Positions 42,096-51,508 of a stretch of DNA of 64,000 nucleotides are shown in pieces (position 1 is the first letter of the stretch; the number at the start of each line of letters is the position of its first letter). The DNA comes from Actinomycetes bacterium. GTDB lineage: Bacteria > Actinomycetota > Acidimicrobiia > Acidimicrobiales > RAAP-2. The position numbers were made by a program, and so were the translations under genes. The notes under the pieces are model-generated. The model saw only the letters and a program-made list of their open reading frames with translations, did no database searches and was not told the DNA's origin. The stretch is from NCBI GenBank assembly GCA_021806045.1, contig JAJZDI010000002.1:169133-233132 (forward strand), in the 5' to 3' direction.

Positions 42096-42102
42096 TACAC
42101 TA
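42096..42102. promoter_or_regulatory. Shared bidirectional -10 element
   Basis: TACACTA reads as TACACT on the plus strand (42096-42101) and TAGTGT on the minus strand (42102-42097). Distances to the start codons are 11 bases (GTG 42113) and 10 bases (ATG 42086). A GTCACA with 17-base spacing serves as plus -35. The two divergent genes should be expressed together from nearly leaderless transcripts. Confidence 0.5.
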
Positions 42103-42112
42103 CCGACGGCCC

Positions 42113-45100
42113 GTGTCCGACCTCCCCGTGACTCCCGACCTTCCCGACCCCGACGGCGCGTCCCCCCCCGGGGACGACGCCGACCACCCGGTGGAGCCCG
42201 TGGCGGCCGCTGGTCCGGCACTGCCCCGGCGGCGCCGCGGCCGCACCGCCCTGGAGACGCTGGTGGTGGCGGCCGCCGCCCTGGTGCCGATGCTCTTCTC
42301 GCAGCCGGGCGTGGTGGCCGACGACACCAAGACCTACCTCTACCTCGACCCCGGGCGGTACCTGCGCCAGGCGGTGTCCATGTGGGACCCGAGCGTGGCG
42401 CTCGGGACGGTCACCCACGAGAACGTCGGCTACCTCCTACCCATGGGCCCCTTCTACTGGGTGGCGGCCGAGCTGCACGTCCCCCTGTGGGTGGCCCAGC
42501 GCCTGTGGATGGCCACCCTCCTCTTCGCTGCGGGCACGGGCATGCTGCTGCTGTGGCGCGTCCTGCGGCTGGACGGCCCCGGTCGATGGGTGGCGGCGGG
42601 CGCCTTCATGTTCACCCCCTACGTCCTCCAGTACGCGGGGAGGATCTCGGTGATCCTGCTGCCGTGGGCCGGGCTGCCGTGGATGGTCGCCTTCGTCATC
42701 CTCGCCCTGCGGAGGGGCGGCTGGCGGTACCCCGCGCTCTTCGCCCTCGTCGTCGCGCTGGTCAGCGGGATCAACGCCAGCTCCATCCTCTACGTGGGCC
42801 TCGCCCCCGCCCTGTGGCTCCCCTACGCCGTCCTCGTGCGCCGGTCGGCCACCTGGCGCCAGGCGCTGGGCGTGACGTGGCGGGTGGGCATCCTCACCGT
42901 GCTCGTCTCGCTGTGGTGGGCCATCGGCCTCCAGATCGAGGCCGCCTACGGGATCAACATCCTGAAGTACACCGAAACGGTCCCGGCCACCAGCTCCACG
43001 TCACTCGCGTCCGAGGTCCTCCGGGGCCTCGGGTACTGGTACTTCTACGGCTCGGACCGGCTGGGCAGCTGGACACAGGCGTCGGTCGCCTACACGCAGA
43101 ACCTGGCCCTCGTCGCCGCCAGCTTCGCCGTTCCCTTCCTCGCCTTCGTGGCCGCCGTCACCGTCCGCTGGCGCCACCGGGCCTACTTCGCCCTGCTGGT
43201 CCTGGTGGGCACCGTCCTGTCCGTCGGCGCCTACCCCTACGCCCACCCGTCCGGCGTGGGCTCGCTGCTGAAGGCGTTCATGGTCGACACCACGGCCGGG
43301 CTGGCCATGCGCTCGACCGACCGGGCCACCCCCCTCGTCCTGCTGGCGCTGGCCGTGTTCCTCGGGATCGGGATCGACGCGGTGGCCGCCCGGGCCCGGT
43401 GGACGGCCCGGGCCCTGGCCGGGGGCACTCTGGCCGTGGTGGCCGGTGCCAACGTGCCGCTGCTCACCGGCGCCATCATCGCCAACGGCTTCACCCAGCC
43501 GGCCGCGCCGCCGGCCAGCGTCCGCCAGGCCGCCACCGCCCTGAATGCCGCCCATCCCGGCACCCGCCTCTACGCCCTTCCGGGGAACGACTTCGCCGCC
43601 TACCGGTGGGGCGACACCATCGACACCGTCTACCCGGGCCTCATGACCCGCCCCTTCGTCACCCACGAGCAGCAGATCATGGGCTCCCTGCCCACGGCCG
43701 ACCTGCTCCACGCCATCGACTCCCCCCTCCAGAACGGGACGGCCGACCTGGCCACCCTGGCCCCCATGGCCGCCCTCATGAGCGCGGGCGACGTCCTCGT
43801 CCAGTACGACCAGGCCTACGAGCGCTACAACACCCCCAACCCCCAGGTGCTGGCGTCCGAGTTCGCCACCACCCCGCCCGGCCTGTCCGACCCCGTCGGC
43901 TACGGCCAGCCGCAGGTCAACGTGGCGAACATCGCCACCCTGACCGAGAACGTCCTCGCCCTCCAGCCCGACCCGGTGTGGCCGAGCCCGCTCGTCTCCT
44001 ACACGGTGGCCGACCCCCGGCCCATCGTCCGGACGGAGCCGCTCGTCGACCCGCTCGTCATCGACGGCGATGCGCCGGGCATCGTCAACGCCTCGGCCGT
44101 CGGGCTGCTGGCCGGCAACCCCGCCATCTTCTACGCCGGCACCCTCGACACCCGGCCCGGGCTAGCCCGCAGCGTGCTGGGCGCCTCCCCCTACCTGGTG
44201 GTGACCGACACGAACCGCAAGCAGGCGTTCCAGTGGAACTCCCTCCAACAGAACACCGGGCTCACCGAGACCCTGGCCCAGGGTCCCGACACGTCCAACC
44301 CGGCCAACTCGCCCGTCGACCTCTTCCCCCACGCCCCGCCGTACGCCCAGTCGACCACCGCGTTCACCGGCATCGCTTCGGTCACCGCCTCCTCGTACGG
44401 GAGCACACTCACCTACCTCCCCGAGGAGCGCCCGTCGATGGCGCTCGACGGCAACCTCGACACCGCATGGCTCACCAACTTCACCGGAAGTCCCACCGGC
44501 CAGTGGTGGCAGGCGACGTTGACGTCGCCGACCACCGTCGGGAACGTGGTCCTCGTCCAGCCGCAGACCGGTTCGCCCAACCAGTGGATCTCACGGGTCA
44601 CCATCACGTTCGATGGCCGCCACCCGGTCACCGTCCCCCTCGGCGCTGCCTCACGCACACCGGCCGGCCAGGTCGTCTCGTTCCCCGCTCGCACGTTCCG
44701 CACGCTCCGCATCACCGTCGACGCCACCGTCCCCGTGGCCGGCAAGGCCCGTGGCCCGTTCCCCGGCTCGGTCGGCTTCGCCGAGGTGGGCATCCCCGGC
44801 CTGAACGTCACCGAGTCGGTGGTCATGCCATCGGATCTACTGCGGGCGGCGGGTGCCGCGTCGATCCACGATCCCCTCACCCTGGTGATGACCCGGCTCC
44901 GGGCGTCGGGCTACCCGCCCCGGTCCGACACGGAGCCGGCCCTCGACCGGACGTTCTGGCTCCCCACGGCACGCACGTTCACCCTCACCGGTCAGGCCCG
45001 TATCAACCCCCTCATCCCCGACGACATGATCGACCGCCTTGTCGGCCGGACCGGGAACGTGGTCGCCTTCTCCATCGGGCGCCTGCCCGGTGACGTGGCC

Positions 45101-46657
45101 GCCGGTGCCGTCAACACCATCGACGGCAACTCCTCGACCCTGTGGGAGCCCGGGTTCGGCACCTCCCACCAGGTGGGAGCGTGGCTCCAGTACGACCTGG
45201 CCGCTCCCGTGACCTTCGACCACCTCGATCTGCAGGTCGCCGCCGACGGCCTCCACACCGTGCCCACCCGGATCACCGTGACGGCCGGCGGCCGGTCGCG
45301 CACCGTCGATCTGCCACCCATCGCCCAGAGCGCCGTCCCCGGGGCGGTGGTCGATGTGCCGGTCACCTTCCCCACCCTGGCCGGCCGGCAGATCCGCATC
45401 ACCGTCGACTCGGTGCGACCGGTCACGACGGTGAACTACTACTCGGAGGTCCCCTCCGGCCTGCCGCTCGGCATCGCCGAGGTGGGCATCCCCGGGGTGC
45501 ACGCCCCGAGCCTGCCGGTCGACGTGCCCACCAGCTGCCAGGACAACCTGTTGGCCGTGGACGGCACGCCGGTGTGGGTGTCGATCTCGGGGTCGACCTC
45601 GGCCGCCCTGGCCCGCCAGCCCCTCCAGGTGCGGCTGTGCGGTCCCGACGCCGCCGGGCTGCACCTGGGACCGGGCACCCACACCCTGACCGCGGTGCGG
45701 GGGCACCTCACCGGCTGGGACCTCGACCAACTGGCCTTCGCCTCGGCACCCGGCGGCGGGCCGGCGGCGGCACCGTCAGCCACCGGGATGCTCACCCCGC
45801 CGGCCGTCGGGCCCACGCCGACGGCCACGGTCCTCGCCCACAGCGCCACGTCCATGACCGTGCGCCTCACCGGCGTGACGACCTCAACCGCCCCCTTCGA
45901 GCTCGTCCTCGGCCAGAGCCTGAACGCCGGTTGGACCGCCTCCGTGGCCGGAGCGGGCTCCCTCGGTGCCCCGGTGCTGGTCGACGGGTTCGCCAACGGG
46001 TTCCGGGTCGTCCCTGCCGGCCTCGGCGGCGCACTCCACTCGGGTGCCCTCGTCGTGACGTTGCGCTGGACACCCCAGGGGAGCGAGGACGTCGCCCTCG
46101 TCGCCTCCGCCATCGCCATCGTCGCCTGCGCCGTGGTCGGGTTCCTCCCCCGCCGGTCGTGGCTCGCCCTCCGCCGGATCCTCCCGACCCGCAGTGGCGG
46201 CCGGCGCCGGCGCCCCGCTCGACAGCCCGTTCCCGTGCCCGGCGCCGCCCTGCGACAACGTGGCGGTCCCGGGGCGCCGACCCTGGCCGTGCCCTTCTCC
46301 ACGTCCGGGCGCCGGGCCCCGGTGTGGGCGGCACTGATCGCCGCGGTCGTGACCGGTGGCGTGGCGGCCGCCGTCACCATCCCGCCGGTCGTGGGTGGGG
46401 CGGTGGCCATCGGGACCTTCGTCGCCCTCGTCCTGCCGCGGAGCCGGACACTGCTCGGCTGGGCGGCGGTGGGCCTGCTCGGAGCGGCGGGCACCGTGGT
46501 GGTCGTGCTCCAGGCCCGCTACCACTACGGGGAGAACGGGCTGTGGCCGACCCACATGCCGGCGGCCAACGACCTGGCGTGGGCGGCCATCGTCTTCCTG
46601 TGCGCCGACGTCGTCACCGCGACGATCCTCGACCGCACCGCCGACCCGGGGACGTGA
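42113..46657 (+). CDS. AftD-like alpha-(1->3)-arabinofuranosyltransferase homologue (DUF3367) with F5/8C domains
   Basis: A 1514-residue GT-C membrane enzyme. The first ~440 residues hold many transmembrane segments with the family stretches GTVTHENVGYLLPMGPFYWV and LVSGINASSILYVGLAPALW, as in mycobacterial AftD, which adds arabinofuranose branches to arabinogalactan. The large periplasmic part holds two discoidin-like (F5/8C) carbohydrate-binding domains, near 760-895 (MALDGNLDTAW) and 998-1115 (TIDGNSSTLWEP). Membrane segments return at the C-terminus from about 1340. GTG start. No mycolate or other arabinan gene is in the window, so the polymer is unknown. Confidence 0.85.
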   Translation: MSDLPVTPDLPDPDGASPPGDDADHPVEPVAAAGPALPRRRRGRTALETLVVAAAALVPMLFSQPGVVADDTKTYLYLDPGRYLRQAVSMWDPSVALGTVTHENVGYLLPMGPFYWVAAELHVPLWVAQRLWMATLLFAAGTGMLLLWRVLRLDGPGRWVAAGAFMFTPYVLQYAGRISVILLPWAGLPWMVAFVILALRRGGWRYPALFALVVALVSGINASSILYVGLAPALWLPYAVLVRRSATWRQALGVTWRVGILTVLVSLWWAIGLQIEAAYGINILKYTETVPATSSTSLASEVLRGLGYWYFYGSDRLGSWTQASVAYTQNLALVAASFAVPFLAFVAAVTVRWRHRAYFALLVLVGTVLSVGAYPYAHPSGVGSLLKAFMVDTTAGLAMRSTDRATPLVLLALAVFLGIGIDAVAARARWTARALAGGTLAVVAGANVPLLTGAIIANGFTQPAAPPASVRQAATALNAAHPGTRLYALPGNDFAAYRWGDTIDTVYPGLMTRPFVTHEQQIMGSLPTADLLHAIDSPLQNGTADLATLAPMAALMSAGDVLVQYDQAYERYNTPNPQVLASEFATTPPGLSDPVGYGQPQVNVANIATLTENVLALQPDPVWPSPLVSYTVADPRPIVRTEPLVDPLVIDGDAPGIVNASAVGLLAGNPAIFYAGTLDTRPGLARSVLGASPYLVVTDTNRKQAFQWNSLQQNTGLTETLAQGPDTSNPANSPVDLFPHAPPYAQSTTAFTGIASVTASSYGSTLTYLPEERPSMALDGNLDTAWLTNFTGSPTGQWWQATLTSPTTVGNVVLVQPQTGSPNQWISRVTITFDGRHPVTVPLGAASRTPAGQVVSFPARTFRTLRITVDATVPVAGKARGPFPGSVGFAEVGIPGLNVTESVVMPSDLLRAAGAASIHDPLTLVMTRLRASGYPPRSDTEPALDRTFWLPTARTFTLTGQARINPLIPDDMIDRLVGRTGNVVAFSIGRLPGDVAAGAVNTIDGNSSTLWEPGFGTSHQVGAWLQYDLAAPVTFDHLDLQVAADGLHTVPTRITVTAGGRSRTVDLPPIAQSAVPGAVVDVPVTFPTLAGRQIRITVDSVRPVTTVNYYSEVPSGLPLGIAEVGIPGVHAPSLPVDVPTSCQDNLLAVDGTPVWVSISGSTSAALARQPLQVRLCGPDAAGLHLGPGTHTLTAVRGHLTGWDLDQLAFASAPGGGPAAAPSATGMLTPPAVGPTPTATVLAHSATSMTVRLTGVTTSTAPFELVLGQSLNAGWTASVAGAGSLGAPVLVDGFANGFRVVPAGLGGALHSGALVVTLRWTPQGSEDVALVASAIAIVACAVVGFLPRRSWLALRRILPTRSGGRRRRPARQPVPVPGAALRQRGGPGAPTLAVPFSTSGRRAPVWAALIAAVVTGGVAAAVTIPPVVGGAVAIGTFVALVLPRSRTLLGWAAVGLLGAAGTVVVVLQARYHYGENGLWPTHMPAANDLAWAAIVFLCADVVTATILDRTADPGT

Positions 46658-46662
46658 CCGTC

Positions 46663-46677
46663 CCGGCCGGCGGCCGG
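46663..46677. terminator. GC-rich hairpin between convergent genes
   Basis: CCGGCC-GGC-GGCCGG lies in the 33 bases between the AftD-like stop and the aldehyde dehydrogenase stop. A six-pair stem without a T-run; it could work in both directions. Confidence 0.35.
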
Positions 46678-46690
46678 CCCCACGCCGGCG

Positions 46691-48109
46691 TCAGCGCTGG
46701 ATGGCCTTGACCTCGAGGAACTCCTCCAGGCCGAAGGCGCCGAGCTCCCGGCCGTTCCCCGACTGCTTGTAGCCGCCGAACGGCGCCATCGGGTTGAAAG
46801 CGCCACCGTTCACCTCGACCTGGCCCGTGCGCATGCGGCGGGCCACCCGCTCCGCACGGGCGGGGTCACCGGACCACACGCCGCCGGCCAGGCCGTAGTC
46901 GGTGCCGTTGGCGATGGCCACGGCCTCGTCCTCCGTGTCGTAGGGCATCATGACCAGCACGGGGCCGAAGATCTCCTCGCGGGCGATGGTCATGTCCGGT
47001 GTGACGTCGGAGAAGACCGTCGGCGCCACGAAGTAGCCCCGGTCGAGGCCCTCGGGAGCCTCGGCGCCACCGGTGACCAGACGGGCGCCCTCACCGACGC
47101 CCTTCTCGATGTAGTTCCGCACCCGGTCGCGCTGCATGGCCGAGACCAGCGGGCCGAGGAAGGTCCCCTCGGCGAAGGGGTCGCCCGGTTGGAACACCTC
47201 GGCCGTGGCACGGGCGATCTCCTCCGCCTCGGCCAGGCGGCTGCGGGGCACCAGCATGCGGGTCAGCGCGCTGCACGTCTGGCCCGAGTTCAGGTAGCAC
47301 TTGCCCACGCCGTCGGCCACCGCCTTCGGGAAGTCGGCGTCGTCCAGGATGATGTTGGCCGACTTGCCGCCGAGCTCGAGGGCCACCCGCTTGACCGACG
47401 CGGACGCCACCTCCGACACCCGGCGCCCGGCACGGGTCGAGCCGGTGAAGGAGATCATGTCGACCTCGGGATGGCCGGCCAGGGCCTCGCCCACCACCGG
47501 CCCCACCCCGGTGACCAGGTTGAACACCCCGTCCGGCAGCCCGACCTCGGCGAAGATATCGGCCAGGACGAAGGCGTTGAGGGGTGCCACCTCGCTGGGC
47601 TTCAGCACGACGGTGCACCCGGCGGCCAGGGCCGGGGCCACCTTGGCCGCGATCTGGTGGAGGGGGTAGTTCCATGGCGTGATGGCGGCAACCACGCCCA
47701 CGGGCTCACGTACGATGAGCGAATTGCCGACCTCCTGCTCCCAGGTGAAGTCGGCGGCGATCTGGGCAGCCGAGCTGAAGGAGGCCAGCGGCAGGCCGAC
47801 CTGCACGAGCTTGGAGAGGGTGAGGGGCATCCCCACCTCGTGGGTGATGAGGTCGGCCAGATCGTCCATGCGGGCGCTCAGGGCGGCCGCCACCTGGGTC
47901 AGGTAGGCGGTCCGCTCGGCCACCGGGGTGGCCGCCCACGAGTCGAAGGCGGCACGGGCGGCACGCACGGCCCGGTCGGCGTCCTCCGCGCTCCCCTCGG
48001 GGACCGATCCGATCACCTCTTCGCTCGTCGAGTCGATCACCTCGAGCGTGCCGGTGCCGGCGGGTGCGACCCACTGGCCACCGATGTAGAGCTTGTCGCG
48101 CACGTCCAT
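46691..48109 (-). CDS. NAD(P)-dependent aldehyde dehydrogenase
   Basis: A 472-residue ALDH superfamily enzyme that oxidises aldehydes to acids. [21 protein letters not shown] is the cofactor region, the catalytic base is Glu in [10 protein letters not shown] and the nucleophile Cys in [12 protein letters not shown]; the motif [15 protein letters not shown] is at the end. Full length. It is divergent from the TetR gene, whose operator lies 167 bases away, so it is a candidate target. Confidence 0.93.
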   Translation of the reverse strand: MDVRDKLYIGGQWVAPAGTGTLEVIDSTSEEVIGSVPEGSAEDADRAVRAARAAFDSWAATPVAERTAYLTQVAAALSARMDDLADLITHEVGMPLTLSKLVQVGLPLASFSSAAQIAADFTWEQEVGNSLIVREPVGVVAAITPWNYPLHQIAAKVAPALAAGCTVVLKPSEVAPLNAFVLADIFAEVGLPDGVFNLVTGVGPVVGEALAGHPEVDMISFTGSTRAGRRVSEVASASVKRVALELGGKSANIILDDADFPKAVADGVGKCYLNSGQTCSALTRMLVPRSRLAEAEEIARATAEVFQPGDPFAEGTFLGPLVSAMQRDRVRNYIEKGVGEGARLVTGGAEAPEGLDRGYFVAPTVFSDVTPDMTIAREEIFGPVLVMMPYDTEDEAVAIANGTDYGLAGGVWSGDPARAERVARRMRTGQVEVNGGAFNPMAPFGGYKQSGNGRELGAFGLEEFLEVKAIQR

Positions 48110-48246
48110 GTCGTCCTCCCCGATCGTCGCCGCTCCACGGAGCGCCTCTCCGGGCGACTCTAGACGCCGGGGCTCCCCGGTCCACCGCGTGGCGCCAGCG
48201 CCGCGCCCCGGCGCCCGAGGCGCGAGCGATTCCCGGCGCAGGCGTA

Positions 48247-48293
48247 TTGCAGAACGCTCCCAAGATATCTAGGCTTCCCTATGTACGTAGGGA
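48247..48293 (+). promoter_or_regulatory. TetR promoter with palindromic operator
   Basis: TTGCAG (48247-48252), a 17-base spacer and TAGGCT (48270-48275) form a plus-strand promoter. Directly after it lies the 18-base inverted repeat TCCCTA-TGTACG-TAGGGA (48276-48293) at the expected transcription start. This is a natural site for autorepression by the TetR protein starting at 48333. Confidence 0.65.
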
Positions 48294-48332
48294 CTGGGCA
48301 CCGCTGGAGGGCGCCGGTCCGGGGGGAGCACG

Positions 48333-48971
48333 ATGGCACGCACGCAGGAGCAGCGCCGGGCGGACACCCGGGCGCGCCTGCTCGAGGCTGCCGCCGAGCT
48401 CTTCGCCACCCGGGGGATCGACGCCGTGTCGATCGACGCGGTGGCCGACGCCGCCGACAGGACCTCGGGCGCCGTCTACGACCACTTCGGGTCCAAGCAC
48501 GGACTCGTCCTCGCCGTCCTCGACTCGTGGAAGCGCTCCTTCCTGTCCGTGATGTCGGCCGAGGTGGCCGCCTCCGACGATCCGGCCGACCAGCTCGCCG
48601 CGGTGTGGGAGCACGTGGGCGCCGGCCCGGGTGCCGAGCGGTGGGCCCTCCTCGAGCACGAGCTCCAGCTCCGTGCCGCACGCGACCCGGAGGTCGCCGC
48701 CGCCCTGGCCGCCCGCGCCGCGGAGGGGCGCCGCCGCAGCGCCCGGGAGCTCGCCGGCTGGTGCCAGGCGGTGGGCGCCCGGCCAGGCGTCGACCCCGAC
48801 GACCTCGCCGTGCTGGTAAAGGCGTTGCTCTCCGGCCTCGAGCTCCAGCAACGGGCCGAGCCCGGGTCGGTGCCGACCGCCCTCGCCGTCCAGGGGCTCG
48901 CCGCCCTGATGGGGCTGGACATGCCCGCGCCGACGGGTCGCCGGCAGCCAGCCGCCGCATCGACCACCTGA
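48333..48971 (+). CDS. TetR/AcrR-family regulator
   Basis: A 212-residue repressor. The N-terminal helix-turn-helix is RARLLEAAAELFATRGIDAV, SIDAVADAADRTSGAVYDHF and GSKHGLVLAVLD, all canonical; the C-terminal ligand domain is Ala/Leu-rich and not diagnostic. ATG at 48333 follows GGGGGGAGCACG. It is upstream of and collinear with the nitronate monooxygenase and divergent from the aldehyde dehydrogenase; it probably controls one or both. Confidence 0.9.
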   Translation: MARTQEQRRADTRARLLEAAAELFATRGIDAVSIDAVADAADRTSGAVYDHFGSKHGLVLAVLDSWKRSFLSVMSAEVAASDDPADQLAAVWEHVGAGPGAERWALLEHELQLRAARDPEVAAALAARAAEGRRRSARELAGWCQAVGARPGVDPDDLAVLVKALLSGLELQQRAEPGSVPTALAVQGLAALMGLDMPAPTGRRQPAAASTT

Positions 48972-49027
48972 CCGACACCGCACCACCCGACCACCCGACC
49001 GACACCGCACTACCCGAGAGGAGCACC

Positions 49028-50149
49028 ATGGACACCGAGATCCGCCGGAAGCTCGGCATCGAGTTCCCCATCTTCGCCTTCACCCACTGCCGAGACGTCG
49101 TCGCCGCCGTGTCGAACGCCGGAGGCATCGGGGTCCTCGGCGCCATCGCCTTCGACCCCGACCAGCTCGAGGTCGAGCTGAGCTGGATCGACGAGCACGT
49201 GGGTGACCACCCCTACGGCGTCGACATCGTGATCCCGGCCAAGTACGAGGGCATGGACGAAATGGACCCGGCCAAGCTGGAGTCGACCCTCCAGGACATG
49301 GTGCCCGCCACCCACCGCGAGTTCGCCCGCCAGCTCCTCGACGACCACGGGGTCCCCGACATCCCCGACGGCGAGCGGCGCTCGTCCGGGATGATGGGGT
49401 GGACGGCAGCCCACGCCGCCGGCCTGCTCGACGTGGCCCTGCGCCACCCGAAGGTGCGCCTCATCGCCAACGCCCTCGGCACTCCCCCGCCCGACGTGGT
49501 GGAACGGGTGCAGTCGGCCGGCCTGATGATCGGCGCGCTGGCCGGCTCGGTGCGCCACGCCATGCACCACAAGGAGGCCGGGCTCGACTTCATCATCTGC
49601 CAGGGGTCCGAGGGCGGCGGTCATACCGGCGACGTCGGCTCGATCGTGCTGTGGCCGGAGGTCATCGACGCGGTGGCTCCCACCCCCGTGCTCGCCGCCG
49701 GCGGCATCGGCAGCGGCCGCCAGATGGCGGCGGCCATGGCCATGGGCGCCCAGGGAGTGTGGTCGGGGACCCTGTGGCTCACCGTGGAGGAGGCCGACAT
49801 CCCCCCGGGCCAGATGGCCAGCTACCTGGCCGCCACCAGCCGCGACACCATCCGGTCACGGTCCTTCACCGGCAAGCCGTGCCGGATGCTCCGCAACGAC
49901 TGGACGGACGCCTGGGAGTCGCCCGACAACCCCGATCCGCTCCCCATGCCGCTCCAGATGCTGGTGGCCATCGAAGCGGTGACCCGTGGCCACCGGTATC
50001 CGGAGGCAGCCCGCGACGTCAACTTCAATCCGTGCGGTCAGGTGATCGGGCGGGCCACCCAGGTGCGCCGGGCACGGGACGTCGTCCAGTCCATGGTCGA
50101 GGAGTACATCGAGGCGACCGAGCGGATGAGCGCCGGGATCAGCGTCTGA
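49028..50149 (+). CDS. Nitronate monooxygenase/2-nitropropane dioxygenase-family flavoprotein
   Basis: A 373-residue FMN TIM-barrel enzyme. IEFPIFAFTHCRDVVAAVSNAGGIG is the family start, the flavin-binding QGSEGGGHTGDVG with the conserved His follows, then PVLAAGGIGSGRQMAAAMAMGAQGVWSG. Members oxidise alkyl nitronates; many actinobacterial copies have unknown substrates. ATG at 49028 has GAGAGGAG upstream. Fifty-six bases after the TetR gene, likely same transcript. Confidence 0.88.
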   Translation: MDTEIRRKLGIEFPIFAFTHCRDVVAAVSNAGGIGVLGAIAFDPDQLEVELSWIDEHVGDHPYGVDIVIPAKYEGMDEMDPAKLESTLQDMVPATHREFARQLLDDHGVPDIPDGERRSSGMMGWTAAHAAGLLDVALRHPKVRLIANALGTPPPDVVERVQSAGLMIGALAGSVRHAMHHKEAGLDFIICQGSEGGGHTGDVGSIVLWPEVIDAVAPTPVLAAGGIGSGRQMAAAMAMGAQGVWSGTLWLTVEEADIPPGQMASYLAATSRDTIRSRSFTGKPCRMLRNDWTDAWESPDNPDPLPMPLQMLVAIEAVTRGHRYPEAARDVNFNPCGQVIGRATQVRRARDVVQSMVEEYIEATERMSAGISV

Positions 50150-50176
50150 CCCCGGCACCGGCGGCGCGAGTCGCCG

Positions 50177-50674
50177 TCACCGCCACGACGAGGCCAGCCA
50201 CGACCGCACGGTGTCGTGGTGCGCCGACCACGCGACCCACGTGGCCGTCGCCATACGCCCGATGACCTCCGGCCTCCGCTCGACGGGCGAGGCCACCACA
50301 TCAGCGACGGTGACCGCGTAGCCCGACGGCCACGGTTGGAGCAGCGGATAGTCGCGGTGCGCCCACCCACCGATGCGGCTCCGACGCCCGGCGCCGTCCA
50401 GTCCGTGTTCGATGCCGGCGCACAGGCTCATCAGGTGGATGGCTACCGATTGCCGGTTGCGCCGGTCCGGGTTCGCCGGGTGCTGGGCCGCATACGCGTC
50501 GACCAGGTCCATCACGAGGGTGACGGCGCCGGTACCCATGAGCGCGTGCCGGTCATCCTCGAGCGCGCACATGGTGGCCCAGCATCCAGGGTGGGCCGGC
50601 ATGTAGGCGTGCCGGGGACCGTCGCAGGGCACGACCTCGCCACCGCATCCACCGCAGCACTCGACCCGGCCCAT
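50177..50674 (-). CDS. DUF5946 family protein
   Basis: A 165-residue protein beginning MGRVECCGGCGGEVVPCDGP with RHAYMPAHPGCWATMCALE and QSVAIHLMSLCAGIEHGL. The Cys pairs near the start and the YxxxSPGCW-like stretch match the small DUF5946 family, of unknown function and possibly metal-binding. It is convergent with the nitronate monooxygenase and has no operon partner. Confidence 0.65.
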   Translation of the reverse strand: MGRVECCGGCGGEVVPCDGPRHAYMPAHPGCWATMCALEDDRHALMGTGAVTLVMDLVDAYAAQHPANPDRRNRQSVAIHLMSLCAGIEHGLDGAGRRSRIGGWAHRDYPLLQPWPSGYAVTVADVVASPVERRPEVIGRMATATWVAWSAHHDTVRSWLASSWR

Positions 50675-50891
50675 GGGCAGACCTTACGAGGAGGCGTGGC
50701 GGAGGCGCGCCCGCCTGGACCGGCAACCCCTGCCCCTCCATCGGCATGCCCCTGCAGGCAGAACGAACACGACGCACGCTGCCCTGTCGTCGCCGTGCGA
50801 GCTCCTGCATCGCCAGGCGTGACCTCACGACGGACGCCGTCGCCCGATGCCGGTACGGGGCCTGGCGGCAAGTAGAAGCACCAGCACTCCA

Positions 50892-51500
50892 CTATGGGGG
50901 CGGCGAGACCGCCTCGCCCGTTGGCCGACGCGGCCAGCGGTCGGTGAGTGAGGCTGGCGCCCAGTCCGGCCAGCGGCACGGGCCGAGCGGAACGCCGCCG
51001 GCGAACATCGCGACCTCGTCCGGCCCGTCGATATGGGAGTTGTCGAAGATATGGGCGAGATCAGCGCGGGTGATCGCGTCGGCGACCAGCGGCCACAGTC
51101 GGGCGTAGCGGCCGCGGATCTTCTCCTCCGGGACGTCGTGACCGCCAGCGAGGACACGGTGCGCGACCCGCTGCACCGACATGCGCTCGGGCACGAGGAG
51201 CACGTGCAGCGCGACGACGTAGCCGGCCGCCTGGGCATCGGAGACGAGGTCGAGCTTGGACGGATGTGAGAACACTGTCTCGGCGATGAACGGCACCCGG
51301 GCGCCGATCAGCGCTTGCCGGGTGGCGGCAGCGACGGCGGCGGCGTCGTAGGCGTGCCCATTCGGGTCGTCGGGCCAACGGGCCGCGGCGATCACGTCGG
51401 CGTTGACGAAGGTGACACCGGGGCGGAGCGGGGCGAGGACGAGCTCGACGAAGGTCGTCTTGCCGGCGCCGTTCGGGCCGACCACCAGGTCGAGGCGCAC
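50892..51500 (-). CDS. Zeta-toxin-family P-loop kinase
   Basis: A 202-residue zeta-like kinase. Walker A VVGPNGAGKTTFVELVLAPL, FVNADVIAAARWPDDP as the substrate-binding stretch, and AETVFSHPSKLDLV with HDVPEEKIRGRYARLWPLV after it are all typical of the zeta/UDP-GlcNAc kinase group that poisons cell-wall precursor synthesis. It starts eight bases after the ParD-like gene, an antitoxin-toxin order. The catalytic Lys and Asp are present, so it seems active. Confidence 0.85.
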   Translation of the reverse strand: MRLDLVVGPNGAGKTTFVELVLAPLRPGVTFVNADVIAAARWPDDPNGHAYDAAAVAAATRQALIGARVPFIAETVFSHPSKLDLVSDAQAAGYVVALHVLLVPERMSVQRVAHRVLAGGHDVPEEKIRGRYARLWPLVADAITRADLAHIFDNSHIDGPDEVAMFAGGVPLGPCRWPDWAPASLTDRWPRRPTGEAVSPPP

Positions 51501-51508
51501 CAGGTCCG

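Noticed and set aside
50671..50823. 50-codon plus-strand frame starting MGRPYEEAWRRRARL
   Set aside because: No ribosome-binding site, no family similarity, and it lies in an ordinary intergenic stretch.
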